Shown: one piece after another, positions 14,985 to 21,678 of the stretch
Layout of the letters: each line of letters starts with the position of its first letter
Position numbering within the stretch: the stretch's first letter is position 1
NCBI GenBank assembly: GCA_035495815.1
Contig: DATJFH010000167.1
Span: 1-21,924 of the forward strand
DNA: 21,924 nt
Origin: DATJFH01 sp035495815
GTDB taxonomy: Bacteria; Acidobacteriota; Terriglobia; Bryobacterales; Bryobacteraceae
Reading direction: 5' to 3'
Made by a program: the position numbers and the translations under genes
The notes under the pieces: generated by a model
Database searches by the model: none
What the model was told of the DNA's origin: nothing
Seen by the model: only the letters and a program-made list of their open reading frames with translations

Positions 14985-15259
14985 AAGCTGGTGAGATTTT
15001 CCCTCATTCCGGCCCGGATGTACAGAGTCCCGGATAAGTAAGCGGCTCTTTGGAGCGGCCTGGCAAGCTATGAGCATCTGCCCGGCGCTCTGGCACGAGT
15101 CCATGCCGCCGATGCCGGCCCATACGCGGAAGACCGAGCCTCTGGATGGACGGCGGGCGTCCAGGGCATCGGAAGCGCGGATATTCCAGGGAGTCTTTCG
15201 AGGTGGGCGCCACGATCAGGCCGCTCTTGGGATTGCTGTCCCACAAAACCAGCTGCATC
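14985..15259. other. 275-bp stretch with no supported gene
   Basis: This gap lies between the 63-residue small protein and ppk2. Open frames cross it on both strands, but none resembles a known family or has a start with a good ribosome site. I saw no convincing promoter or terminator. It may hold the ppk2 promoter or an unrecognised RNA. Confidence 0.4.
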
Positions 15260-15451
15260 TTACATGCGAGCCGCCCAGCTGAAGTAACGCAGCAGGTCGG
15301 ATCGATGACGCCAGACAAAGAGCCAGAAGTCCTTGAAGCCGATGCTGGAGGCGTGCACACCCCAGTACGTTTCCATTCTCCAGCGGAGGTAAGGACTGCG
15401 CCATGGCCGCAGCCGGTAGCCCTTCGAGAGCCGCCACAGGAGCCCGATCAC
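15260..15451 (-). CDS. Small Arg/Trp-rich protein of unknown function
   Basis: The 63-residue product has 10 Arg and 7 Trp, giving a strongly basic aromatic protein. It contains the compact segment YRLRPWRSPYLRWRMETY (residues 12-29), then an amphipathic-looking C-terminal half with FWLFVWRHRSDLLRYFSW (42-59). It has no signal peptide and no clear full membrane span. The start is a GTG whose last bases form the stop of the upstream VWA gene (GTGA overlap), which argues for translational coupling and for a real gene despite its size. From memory, similar short proteins with an RLRPWRSPYLRWR-like core occur in acidobacterial genomes, but I could not check this. Interaction with membranes, nucleic acid or the VWA proteins is possible; nothing in the sequence settles it. 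Confidence 0.7.
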   Translation of the reverse strand: MIGLLWRLSKGYRLRPWRSPYLRWRMETYWGVHASSIGFKDFWLFVWRHRSDLLRYFSWAARM

Positions 15452-16398
15452 TGACCGGAGCTGCCGGTCCGCTCGGACTTATCGGGTGTCGCGTAATAAC
15501 CGGAGCGTGTCCGGACGACCGGACGATTGGGACCGCTCGCAGTAACCCGGATCTGGCGGAACGAGCCGTCAAGGGCGGGGTTTTTGGGAGTGTACTCGAT
15601 GATGTACTGGCTGCGTATGTCGCGGGCGACCTGCTGGCAGATGGCGTCCACTTCCTTCAGTTCCTTCGGATAATACGACTTTCCACCGGTCGCTTCCACG
15701 ATGGCGTTCAGCGCCCGTGTAGCGCGCTTGGCTTCACGCTTCTCTTCCTCGGCCAGCAGGCCGACGGTATAGATCAGCACCTCGCTCTGCTGTGAAGACC
15801 TGATCAGGTTCTCGAGGGACCCGGAGCTGTTGTTGTCATCCCCATCGGTGACGACCACCAGCACTTTCTTGTCCCGCTTGCCATTCTCTTTCAGGTAATC
15901 GATAGACATGCGGATCGCGTCCCGCATTGCCGTGCCGCCCCGCGAATCGATCTTGGAGAGGCCGCGCTCGAGTTCCTTGATATCCGCGGTAAAGGGCTGA
16001 TCGAGAAACGCCTCGTCGTTGAAATTTACGATGAAGACTTCGTCTTGAGGGTTGGACGCCTTGATCAGCGCAAGCGCGGACGCCTCCACTCTCGAGCGTT
16101 TGGTGCGCATGCTTCCGCTGTTGTCCACAATGAGGCCCATGGAGACCGGCACGTCTTCGCGGAGAACCTTCTTAATGGGCTGCTCTACATTATTCTCGTA
16201 GACGTGAAAGGCGTTCTGCTGAAGGTTGGTGATGAACTTCCCACTCTTGTCGATGACGGTTGCGTGCAGAACGACGAGGCGTGTGTCGGACCGGAACGTG
16301 GTATCGGGAGGCGGGCCGTCCTTGACCTGCGCCAGAAGCGGAATCATCGCCAGCGCCAGCGCCACGCCGGTCTGACCCCGTTTACTGAATCGGAGCAT
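15448..16398 (-). CDS. VWFA-related domain protein, exported (acidobacterial type), copy 1
   Basis: The 316-residue product starts with a signal peptide (hydrophobic residues 11-23) and contains one von Willebrand factor A domain. The metal-ion site (MIDAS) is complete: DNSGS (92-96), Thr156 in RGGTAMRD and Asp185 in VVTDGDDN. The tail YIIEYTPKNPALDGSFRQIRV is typical of the acidobacterial VWFA-related group (TIGR03436). Before the VWA domain, residues about 38-80 form a beta-rich stretch (VVLHATVIDKSGKFITNL) seen in that group. Such proteins bind partners through a divalent cation in the periplasm or at the surface; their ligands are unknown. The gene overlaps the end of copy 2 by 17 bp, with GGAG upstream, and its stop overlaps the small protein start by 4 bp. 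Confidence 0.92.
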   Translation of the reverse strand: MLRFSKRGQTGVALALAMIPLLAQVKDGPPPDTTFRSDTRLVVLHATVIDKSGKFITNLQQNAFHVYENNVEQPIKKVLREDVPVSMGLIVDNSGSMRTKRSRVEASALALIKASNPQDEVFIVNFNDEAFLDQPFTADIKELERGLSKIDSRGGTAMRDAIRMSIDYLKENGKRDKKVLVVVTDGDDNNSSGSLENLIRSSQQSEVLIYTVGLLAEEEKREAKRATRALNAIVEATGGKSYYPKELKEVDAICQQVARDIRSQYIIEYTPKNPALDGSFRQIRVTASGPNRPVVRTRSGYYATPDKSERTGSSGQ

Positions 16399-17368
16399 AG
16401 TAGCCGAGTCTCCAGAATGCCTTCAGGGGTGGCAGGCCCTTCGGCTGTACCAATTTGACCTGTACCTTGCGATACTTTCCATCCCGTTCCCGGTTGGTCG
16501 GCGTGTAGCCGAGAATATACTGGTTGCGCAATTCGATTCCGATTTTTGCCGCGACATCCGGCAATTCATTGAGATTTTCCACAGCAAAGTGCCTGCCGCC
16601 GGTTTGTTCGGCCAGTTCGCTCAACAGGCCCGGACCGCTCAACTCCTCCGCCGTCCGGCCGCGTGAACCGCTGGGCTCGAATATTCCGATAGCATAGATT
16701 TGGACGTCTGCTTCGCGCACGAGGTTCTTGATTTCGCTCTCCGTGTAGCGGCTGCTGTTGTCGCCCCCGTCCGAGATGATCAGCAACGCCTTACGAGGGT
16801 TATGTCCTTTTTTCATGTTGTGCAGCGCCATGTAGACGGCATCGAGCAGGGCGGTGCGGCCTTTGGCCTGCGTAAAAGTGAGGCGGTTCTGGATGTCTTC
16901 AAGATTCGTGGTGAAATCCTGAACCATTTCCGGGCGGTCGTTGAACTGGACGAGAAAGAACTCGTCTTCCGGGTTGGCAGTCTTAAAAAACTGCGCGACC
17001 GCCTGGCGCGACTTGGCCAACTTGTTGCCCATGCTGCCGCTGGTGTCGAAAACCAGTCCGATGGACAGCGGCGCATCCTCGCTGGCGAAGTGAACTACCT
17101 TCTGCTCGGACTTGTCCTCGTAAAGCCGGAAATTTTCCTTCTCCAGCCCGGTTACAAACCGATTCAAGGGATCCGTTACGGTTACGTTGATCAGAACGAC
17201 GGTCGTGTCGACGCGGATGTCGGTTCGGGGACCTTTGGGAGCCGCCGCAGCCGGTTTCGCCCGTGGATCGACCGAAACCTTAGGGCTGTCCGCACTCCAT
17301 CCAAGCGGCACTGCCCAAACGCAGGCGCAAAGTAAAAGAAACCACTGACAGTTGGTTCGGGATGTCAT
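16382..17368 (-). CDS. VWFA-related domain protein, exported (acidobacterial type), copy 2
   Basis: The 328-residue product has a signal peptide (hydrophobic residues 9-23, cleavage near WSA), a short Pro/Ala/Lys linker (about 28-48), the beta-rich entry segment INVTVTDPLNRFVTGL and a VWA domain with complete MIDAS: DTSGS (108-112), Thr172 in GRTALLDAV and Asp200 in IISDGGDN. The C-terminus includes QYILGYTPTNRERDGKYRKV, matching copy 1 in layout, so the two are paralogues from an old tandem duplication with extensive divergence. The frame is open to 17488, but ATG 17368 has GGAAGG 4 bases upstream and starts the signal peptide, so it is chosen. It is the first gene of the three-gene minus-strand operon and has a promoter candidate directly upstream. 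Confidence 0.92.
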   Translation of the reverse strand: MTSRTNCQWFLLLCACVWAVPLGWSADSPKVSVDPRAKPAAAAPKGPRTDIRVDTTVVLINVTVTDPLNRFVTGLEKENFRLYEDKSEQKVVHFASEDAPLSIGLVFDTSGSMGNKLAKSRQAVAQFFKTANPEDEFFLVQFNDRPEMVQDFTTNLEDIQNRLTFTQAKGRTALLDAVYMALHNMKKGHNPRKALLIISDGGDNSSRYTESEIKNLVREADVQIYAIGIFEPSGSRGRTAEELSGPGLLSELAEQTGGRHFAVENLNELPDVAAKIGIELRNQYILGYTPTNRERDGKYRKVQVKLVQPKGLPPLKAFWRLGYYAPIQ

Positions 17369-17389
17369 TGGACCTTCCCATCTGGTCCG

Positions 17390-17415
17390 AGTATACCAGA
17401 ATCCGAAAATGTCAA
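17390..17415 (-). promoter_or_regulatory. Candidate promoter of the VWA operon
   Basis: The minus strand carries TTGACA (17410-17415), 14 bases, then TATACT (17390-17395) preceded by TGG, an extended -10. Spacing is short for sigma-70, but the extended -10 could compensate. The predicted start near 17383 gives a 15-base leader with GGAAGG. Confidence 0.5.
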
Positions 17416-17432
17416 TTCCAAAAACGGAAGGA

Positions 17433-17452
17433 GTTGTAACGCTTGGTACAAC
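17433..17452. promoter_or_regulatory. Inverted repeat, possible operator between divergent genes
   Basis: GTTGTA-N8-TACAAC has perfect 6-base arms. It lies 17 bases upstream of the -35 of the VWA operon and 57 bases before the -10 candidate of the zincin gene, so one regulator bound here could affect both directions. Confidence 0.35.
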
Positions 17453-17509
17453 CCCCGACGTTGGTTTCGGGAGCGGCAGTCCGCGCAATCCGGGTCGCTA
17501 CACCTTTCA

Positions 17510-17515
17510 TACAAT
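17510..17515 (+). promoter_or_regulatory. Possible -10 element of the zincin gene
   Basis: TACAAT is a 5 of 6 match to TATAAT, 15 bases before ATG 17531, with GGAG (17523-17526) between. No good -35 was found at normal spacing. Confidence 0.3.
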
Positions 17516-17530
17516 AGAACCGGAGCAGAC

Positions 17531-17923
17531 ATGGATCCGCGCGAATTCGACCAATTGGTGGAGCAGGCTTTCGCCAAAGTACCCCGGCAGTTCCGGACTC
17601 GCATGAGGAACGTCGCGCTGGTGGTAGAGCCCGAGCCGTCGCGGCTCCAGCTTGGAAAACTGGCGCGCGGCGGGACGCTTCTGGGACTGTACGAAGGCCG
17701 GCCCCTTACGCTGCGCAGCGTATCCGACAGCTTCACGCTGCCCGACCGGATCACGATTTTCCAGGGCCCTCACGAGCGGCTTGCGCGGAGTCCGGAGCAC
17801 TTGCGCCAGATGATCGAGGACACCGTGTGGCACGAGGTGGCGCACTACTTCGGCATGGACGAGCGCCGGGTGCGGGCGGCTGAATTCCGGCGCGCCAGAG
17901 CCGCGGGCCGGAAAAGAATTTAG
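17531..17923 (+). CDS. Small metallopeptidase (zincin_1/DUF1025-type, HExxH)
   Basis: The 130-residue product resembles the small bacterial zincin_1 metallopeptidase family. It begins with a helix (FDQLVEQAFAKVPRQF) and a strand (VALVVEPEPS), and contains the family segment LLGLYEGRPLTLRS. It ends with the zinc motif HEVAHYFGMDE (about residues 101-111), in which two His and a later Glu would be ligands and the first Glu catalytic. There is no signal peptide, so it is cytoplasmic. Substrates of the family are not established. GGAG 4 bases before the ATG supports the start. It is divergent from the VWA operon and lies 30 bp before the kdsB start. A T-rich hairpin after its stop may separate the two transcripts. 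Confidence 0.88.
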   Translation: MDPREFDQLVEQAFAKVPRQFRTRMRNVALVVEPEPSRLQLGKLARGGTLLGLYEGRPLTLRSVSDSFTLPDRITIFQGPHERLARSPEHLRQMIEDTVWHEVAHYFGMDERRVRAAEFRRARAAGRKRI

Positions 17924-17940
17924 GCGGCGGCCGTTTTTTT
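17906..17940 (+). terminator. Possible intrinsic terminator after the zincin gene
   Basis: GGCCG (17906-17910) can pair with CGGCC (17928-17932), followed one base later by seven T (17934-17940). The 5-bp stem is short with a 17-base loop, and its 5' arm is inside the coding end, so strength is doubtful. Confidence 0.35.
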
Positions 17941-17953
17941 GTTATCATCTTTT

Positions 17954-18721
17954 GTGCACCGCAAAATTCTGGGTGTCATACCTGCGCGTTACGCGTCGTC
18001 GCGGTTTCCTGGAAAAGCTCTCGCCCGCATCGGCTCCAAGACAATGCTGGAGCACGTCCACGAGCGGGTTTCTATGGCCCGGTACCTGTCGTCGGTGATC
18101 ATCGCCACCGATGACGAGCGCATTTTCGGCGAAGCGCGGCGTTTCGGGGCGCAGGCGACCATGACCCGCGCCGACCACCTCTCCGGCACCGACCGGGTGG
18201 CCGAAGTGGCGTCCGGGCGTCCGGAGGCGACGCTCATCGTCAACGTGCAAGGCGATGAGCCGCTGATCGATCCAGCCGCTATCGACGCCGCTCTTCTTCC
18301 CATGCTCGACGACGATGAAGACGCGCCGATGGCGACGCTCTCGAAGCGGATCGAGGATCCCCGCGAGATCACGGATCCGAACGTGGTGAAGGTAGTGACC
18401 GACCGGGCCAGCCGCGCGCTGTATTTCTCACGGTCCGCCATTCCCTACACCCGCGGCGAGGGGCGCGCCGCCACGGTATGTTTCAAACATATCGGGCTGT
18501 ATGTGTACCGGCGGGATTTTCTGCTCGGCTACTCCGCGCTGCCGGTCGGTCCTCTGGAGCAGGCCGAACGGCTCGAACAGCTGCGGGCGCTCGAGAACGG
18601 GCATTCGATCCGGGTTGTGGAAACGGAGTACGAGTCGCTCGGCGTGGATACGCCGGAGGATTTGGAACGGGTGTCCCAGTTATTCGAAGCTTCCCTGGAG
18701 AGCGCGAAACGAAATGGCTAA
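17954..18721 (+). CDS. kdsB: 3-deoxy-manno-octulosonate cytidylyltransferase (CMP-KDO synthetase)
   Basis: KdsB joins KDO to CTP to give CMP-KDO, the activated sugar for the LPS inner core. The 255-residue product has the family start ILGVIPARYASSRFPGKALARI (nucleotide-binding loop), VNVQGDEPLIDP (metal and CTP site), LYFSRSAIPYTR, HIGLYVYRRDFL and the closing VETEYESLGVDTPEDL. Length is normal. The start is uncertain: GTG 17954 gives the best family fit, while TTG 17939 would add five residues; neither has a ribosome site, and the leader is T-rich. Its last 8 bases overlap pyrG. Together with pyrG and kdsA, it forms a compact KDO-supply operon. The gene implies a Gram-negative outer membrane with LPS. 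Confidence 0.94.
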   Translation: MHRKILGVIPARYASSRFPGKALARIGSKTMLEHVHERVSMARYLSSVIIATDDERIFGEARRFGAQATMTRADHLSGTDRVAEVASGRPEATLIVNVQGDEPLIDPAAIDAALLPMLDDDEDAPMATLSKRIEDPREITDPNVVKVVTDRASRALYFSRSAIPYTRGEGRAATVCFKHIGLYVYRRDFLLGYSALPVGPLEQAERLEQLRALENGHSIRVVETEYESLGVDTPEDLERVSQLFEASLESAKRNG

Positions 18722-20366
18722 ATACATCTTTGTGACCGGGGGCGTGGTCTCATCGCTCGGAAAAGGCATCGCCGCGGCGTCGATCGGGTGTCTGCTCGAG
18801 AGCCGCGGCCTGAAGGTCACGCTGCAGAAATTCGATCCCTACCTGAATGTCGATCCGGGCACCATGAGCCCGTTCCAGCACGGTGAAGTGTTCGTCACCG
18901 ACGACGGCGCGGAAACCGATCTCGACCTGGGCCACTACGAGCGATTCACGCACGCCAAGCTGACTCAGGCCAACAACCTGACTTCCGGCCGGATCTATGA
19001 ACAGATCATCTCGCGCGAGCGGCGCGGCGACTATCTGGGCAAGACGGTGCAGGTGATCCCGCACGTGACCAACGAAATCAAGTCGGCCGTGCGCAAAGTG
19101 TCGGAAGAGGTGGATATCGTGATCGTCGAGGTGGGCGGCACGGTCGGCGATATCGAATCGCTGCCGTTTCTGGAGGCGATTCGCCAGATCCGTCATGAGA
19201 AGGGCCGCGAGAACTGCATCTTCGTGCACGTTACGCTGGTGCCCTGGATCGCGGCCGCGCAGGAGCTGAAGACCAAGCCGACGCAGCACAGCGTCAAAGA
19301 GCTGCGGGCGCTGGGCATCCAGCCCGATATCCTGCTCTGCCGCTCGGAGCGAGTCCTTCCGAAGGACATGAAGGAGAAGATCGCCCTGTTCTGCGACGTG
19401 GACGTGGACGCGGTGGTCACGGCCAGCGACGTGAAGTCGGTGTACGAAGTTCCCGTCGTGTTCGGTTCGGAAGGCGTGGACGAAATCATTATCAAACATC
19501 TCGACCTGGAGTCCACGGCCGGCCCGCGCGATCTCACGCGCTGGAGCGGGATGCTGACGGCGCTGCGGAACCCGGACGACGAGGTATCGATCGGCCTGGT
19601 GGGCAAATACGTGGAGTACGAAGACTCCTATAAGAGCCTGAAGGAAGCGCTCATTCATGGCGCAGCCGCGCACAGGCTCAAAGTGGATATCCACTGGATC
19701 GAAGCCGAAGGGGTAGATGGCGAGAACTGGGAGCGGCAACTGGAAGACTACGACGGAATCCTGGTTCCGGGTGGCTTCGGCAAGCGCGGGATTGAGGGCA
19801 TGATCAACGCCATCCGCTACGCGCGCGAAAACAAGGTCCCGTATTTCGGTATCTGTCTCGGGATGCAGACCATGGTGATCGAATACGCCCGGAACGTATG
19901 CGGGCTGGAGCGCGCCGATTCGAGCGAGTTCGACCCGGGCACGCCTCACCGCGTCATTTACAAGCTGCGCGAGTTGAAAGGCGTCGACGAGCTTGGCGGC
20001 ACGATGCGGCTGGGCGCGTGGCCGTGCCTCGTCAAGGAAGGCAGCTTCGCGCACCAGGCGTACGGCTCCGCCGAGATTACCGAGCGGCACCGGCACCGCT
20101 ACGAGTTCAATCGTGAGTACGAAGAGACTCTGACGGCGGCCGGACTGCGGATCACGGGCGAGACTCCCGACCGCACGTATGTGGAGATTTGCGAGATCGG
20201 AGACCACCCCTGGTACCTGGGCTGCCAGTTCCATCCGGAGTTCAAATCGAAGCCGCTCGAGCCGCACCCGCTGTTCCGGTCGTTCATCGGAGCCGCTTAC
20301 GAGAATCGAAAACGCCGGCTGGCGGGCCCCCTCCTGAGGAATGTGCAATATTCCACCGGCGATTGA
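18714..20366 (+). CDS. pyrG: CTP synthase (glutamine-hydrolysing)
   Basis: PyrG aminates UTP to CTP using ATP and glutamine. The 550-residue protein from ATG 18714 is complete. The N-terminal synthetase domain begins MAKYIFVTGGVVSSLGKGI with its P-loop, followed by KFDPYLNVDPGTMSPFQHGE and VEVGGTVGDIESLPFLEA. The C-terminal class I glutamine amidotransferase domain has nucleophile Cys381 in GICLGMQ and the His-Glu pair in CQFHPEFKSKP. A longer open frame from 18501 runs inside kdsB and is not part of the gene. The 8-bp overlap with kdsB and 26-bp overlap with kdsA suggest coupled translation. Its product CTP is the direct co-substrate of KdsB, so the arrangement has metabolic sense beyond pyrimidine supply. 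Confidence 0.98.
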   Translation: MAKYIFVTGGVVSSLGKGIAAASIGCLLESRGLKVTLQKFDPYLNVDPGTMSPFQHGEVFVTDDGAETDLDLGHYERFTHAKLTQANNLTSGRIYEQIISRERRGDYLGKTVQVIPHVTNEIKSAVRKVSEEVDIVIVEVGGTVGDIESLPFLEAIRQIRHEKGRENCIFVHVTLVPWIAAAQELKTKPTQHSVKELRALGIQPDILLCRSERVLPKDMKEKIALFCDVDVDAVVTASDVKSVYEVPVVFGSEGVDEIIIKHLDLESTAGPRDLTRWSGMLTALRNPDDEVSIGLVGKYVEYEDSYKSLKEALIHGAAAHRLKVDIHWIEAEGVDGENWERQLEDYDGILVPGGFGKRGIEGMINAIRYARENKVPYFGICLGMQTMVIEYARNVCGLERADSSEFDPGTPHRVIYKLRELKGVDELGGTMRLGAWPCLVKEGSFAHQAYGSAEITERHRHRYEFNREYEETLTAAGLRITGETPDRTYVEICEIGDHPWYLGCQFHPEFKSKPLEPHPLFRSFIGAAYENRKRRLAGPLLRNVQYSTGD

Positions 20367-21165
20367 GGTAACGGCTTCGATTCGTTTCGGCGGCGGCGGC
20401 CCGCTGGCGCTGATCGCCGGGCCCTGCGTGATCGAGAGTGAAGAGCACGTCCGGAAGCTGGCGCAGGCGATCGGCGAAATTGCCGGTCCGTTCGTTTTCA
20501 AGGCGTCCTTCGATAAGGCCAACCGCACGAGCGGCGCGGCCTATCGGGGACCGGGTCTGGCGGAAGGCCTGCGCATTCTCGCGGGGGTGAAGGCGGGAGG
20601 CCAAGCCGTGCTGACGGACATCCACGAGCCGTGGCAGGCGGGACCGGCTGCCGAAGTGGCCGACATTCTGCAGATTCCCGCCTTCCTGTGCAGACAGACC
20701 GACCTGCTGACCGAGGCCGGCAGGACGGGCCGGATCGTCAATCTGAAGAAGGGACAGTTTGTTTCACCGCTGGATTTCCGCCACGCCGCCGAGAAGGTGG
20801 CATCGACGGGCAACTCGAAAATCCTGCTGACCGAGCGGGGCGCTTCGTTCGGGTACAACAATCTGGTGGTGGACATGCGGGGACTGCCGGTGATGCGGGG
20901 TTTCGGATGGCCGGTGGTGTTCGACGCCACTCACAGCGTGCAACTGCCGGGCGGCGCCGGCGCGGCCTCGGGCGGTCAGCCGCAATTTATCGAGACTCTC
21001 TCGCGGGCGGCGGTGGCGGCAGGAATCGACGGCCTGTTCGTCGAAGTGCACGACGATCCGGAGAATGCGCTGTCGGACGGTGCGAATGCCTTGCGGCTCG
21101 ACAGGCTGGGGAGCCTGCTGCGGCGGTTGCGAGCCATTGACGCCGTGGTCAAGAACCCGGACTGA
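20341..21165 (+). CDS. kdsA: 3-deoxy-8-phosphooctulonate synthase (KDO-8-P synthase)
   Basis: KdsA condenses phosphoenolpyruvate with arabinose-5-phosphate to KDO-8-phosphate. The 274-residue TIM-barrel protein has LIAGPCVIES (24-33), FKASFDKANRTSG, YRGPG, TDIHEPWQA, IPAFLCRQTDLL, ERGASFGYNNLVVDM and FDATHSVQLPGG. Cys29 in IAGPC is the metal-ligand position of the metal-dependent class II enzymes (Aquifex type); the E. coli metal-independent form has Asn there, so class II is inferred. ATG 20341 is the only plausible start before the first strand and has GAGGA directly upstream, giving a 26-bp overlap with the pyrG end. KDO-8-P phosphatase and arabinose-5-phosphate isomerase are not in the window. 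Confidence 0.96.
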   Translation: MCNIPPAIEVTASIRFGGGGPLALIAGPCVIESEEHVRKLAQAIGEIAGPFVFKASFDKANRTSGAAYRGPGLAEGLRILAGVKAGGQAVLTDIHEPWQAGPAAEVADILQIPAFLCRQTDLLTEAGRTGRIVNLKKGQFVSPLDFRHAAEKVASTGNSKILLTERGASFGYNNLVVDMRGLPVMRGFGWPVVFDATHSVQLPGGAGAASGGQPQFIETLSRAAVAAGIDGLFVEVHDDPENALSDGANALRLDRLGSLLRRLRAIDAVVKNPD

Positions 21166-21168
21166 CGG

Positions 21169-21212
21169 TTCCCTGGCGCCTGTCCGGCAGCGGTTTGCGC
21201 CGGAACGTATTT
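21169..21212 (+). terminator. Possible terminator hairpin after kdsA
   Basis: TTCC-CT-GGCGC (21169-21179) can pair with GCGCCGGAA (21197-21205), a 9-bp stem with a 2-base bulge, followed by CGTATTT. The T run is short, so this is only a weak candidate for the end of the KDO operon. Confidence 0.3.
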
Positions 21213-21241
21213 GGACAGCGCGTGCGGTAAGCTAATAGCCT

Positions 21242-21673
21242 ATGAAGAACATGGCATGGCTGCTCCTGGCGGCGTCGCTCGGCTGGAGCGCAACGATGGA
21301 TCCAAAAGCGGAAAAAGAAGTGATGTCCGCGATGAACGCCTGGAAGCAGGCGACGATGAAAAAGGACGGCTCCGCTCTCGAAAAGCTGCTGCATCCCGAT
21401 TTGACTTACAGCCATTCGAGCGGTCATAACCAGACCAAGGCGGAGGTAGTGACGTCGGTGACGACCGGCAAGTCCAGCACCGAGGCCATCGAGTTTTCCG
21501 AAACCACGGTGCGGGTGTACGGCAACACGGCACTGGTGCGGGGGAAGGTGGATATCAAGAACAGCACGGGCGGCAAGAGCACCACTGCGAACCTGAATAT
21601 CCTTCACGTATGGCTCAAGGGACCTCAGGGCTGGCAGATGGTGGCCCGGCAGGCGACGCGGCTCGCGCCGTAG
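21242..21673 (+). CDS. Exported DUF4440/SnoaL-like (NTF2 superfamily) protein
   Basis: The 143-residue product starts with a short signal peptide (MKNMAWLLLAASLGWSA) and then has the cone-shaped NTF2-like layout: helices EVMSAMNAWKQATMKKDGSALEKLL, the segment HPDLTYSHSSGHNQTKAEVV, and paired strands VRVYGNTALVRGKVDI and HVWLKGPQGWQMVARQATRL. This resembles DUF4440 proteins, a fold used for small-molecule binding or catalysis, often without known substrate. It lies 76 bp after kdsA, beyond a weak terminator-like hairpin, and no ribosome site is obvious. Periplasmic location is inferred from the leader. No function can be assigned beyond the fold. Confidence 0.82.
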   Translation: MKNMAWLLLAASLGWSATMDPKAEKEVMSAMNAWKQATMKKDGSALEKLLHPDLTYSHSSGHNQTKAEVVTSVTTGKSSTEAIEFSETTVRVYGNTALVRGKVDIKNSTGGKSTTANLNILHVWLKGPQGWQMVARQATRLAP

Positions 21674-21678
21674 CCGCT

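Noticed and set aside
14205..15041. 278-codon plus-strand open frame over ppk2
   Set aside because: PPK2 motifs on the minus strand are complete, so this is a shadow frame.
15004..15360. 118-codon minus-strand open frame between the small protein and ppk2
   Set aside because: It overlaps the better-supported 63-residue gene in another frame and has Arg/Pro-rich composition typical of a chance frame.
17369..17488. 40-residue extension of VWA copy 2
   Set aside because: It would precede the signal peptide and cross the promoter candidate; ATG 17368 has GGAAGG.
18501..18713. Longer pyrG start
   Set aside because: The extension lies within kdsB and gives no CTP synthase sequence; ATG 18714 begins the conserved MAKYIFVTGG.
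18750..20528. 592-codon open frame antisense to pyrG and kdsA
   Set aside because: It covers the canonical CTP synthase on the other strand and has shadow-type composition with no recognisable domain.
21211..21238. Promoter TTGGAC plus TAATAG before the DUF4440 gene
   Set aside because: The -10 matches only 3 of 6 positions and would start transcription inside the coding start, so it is not supported.
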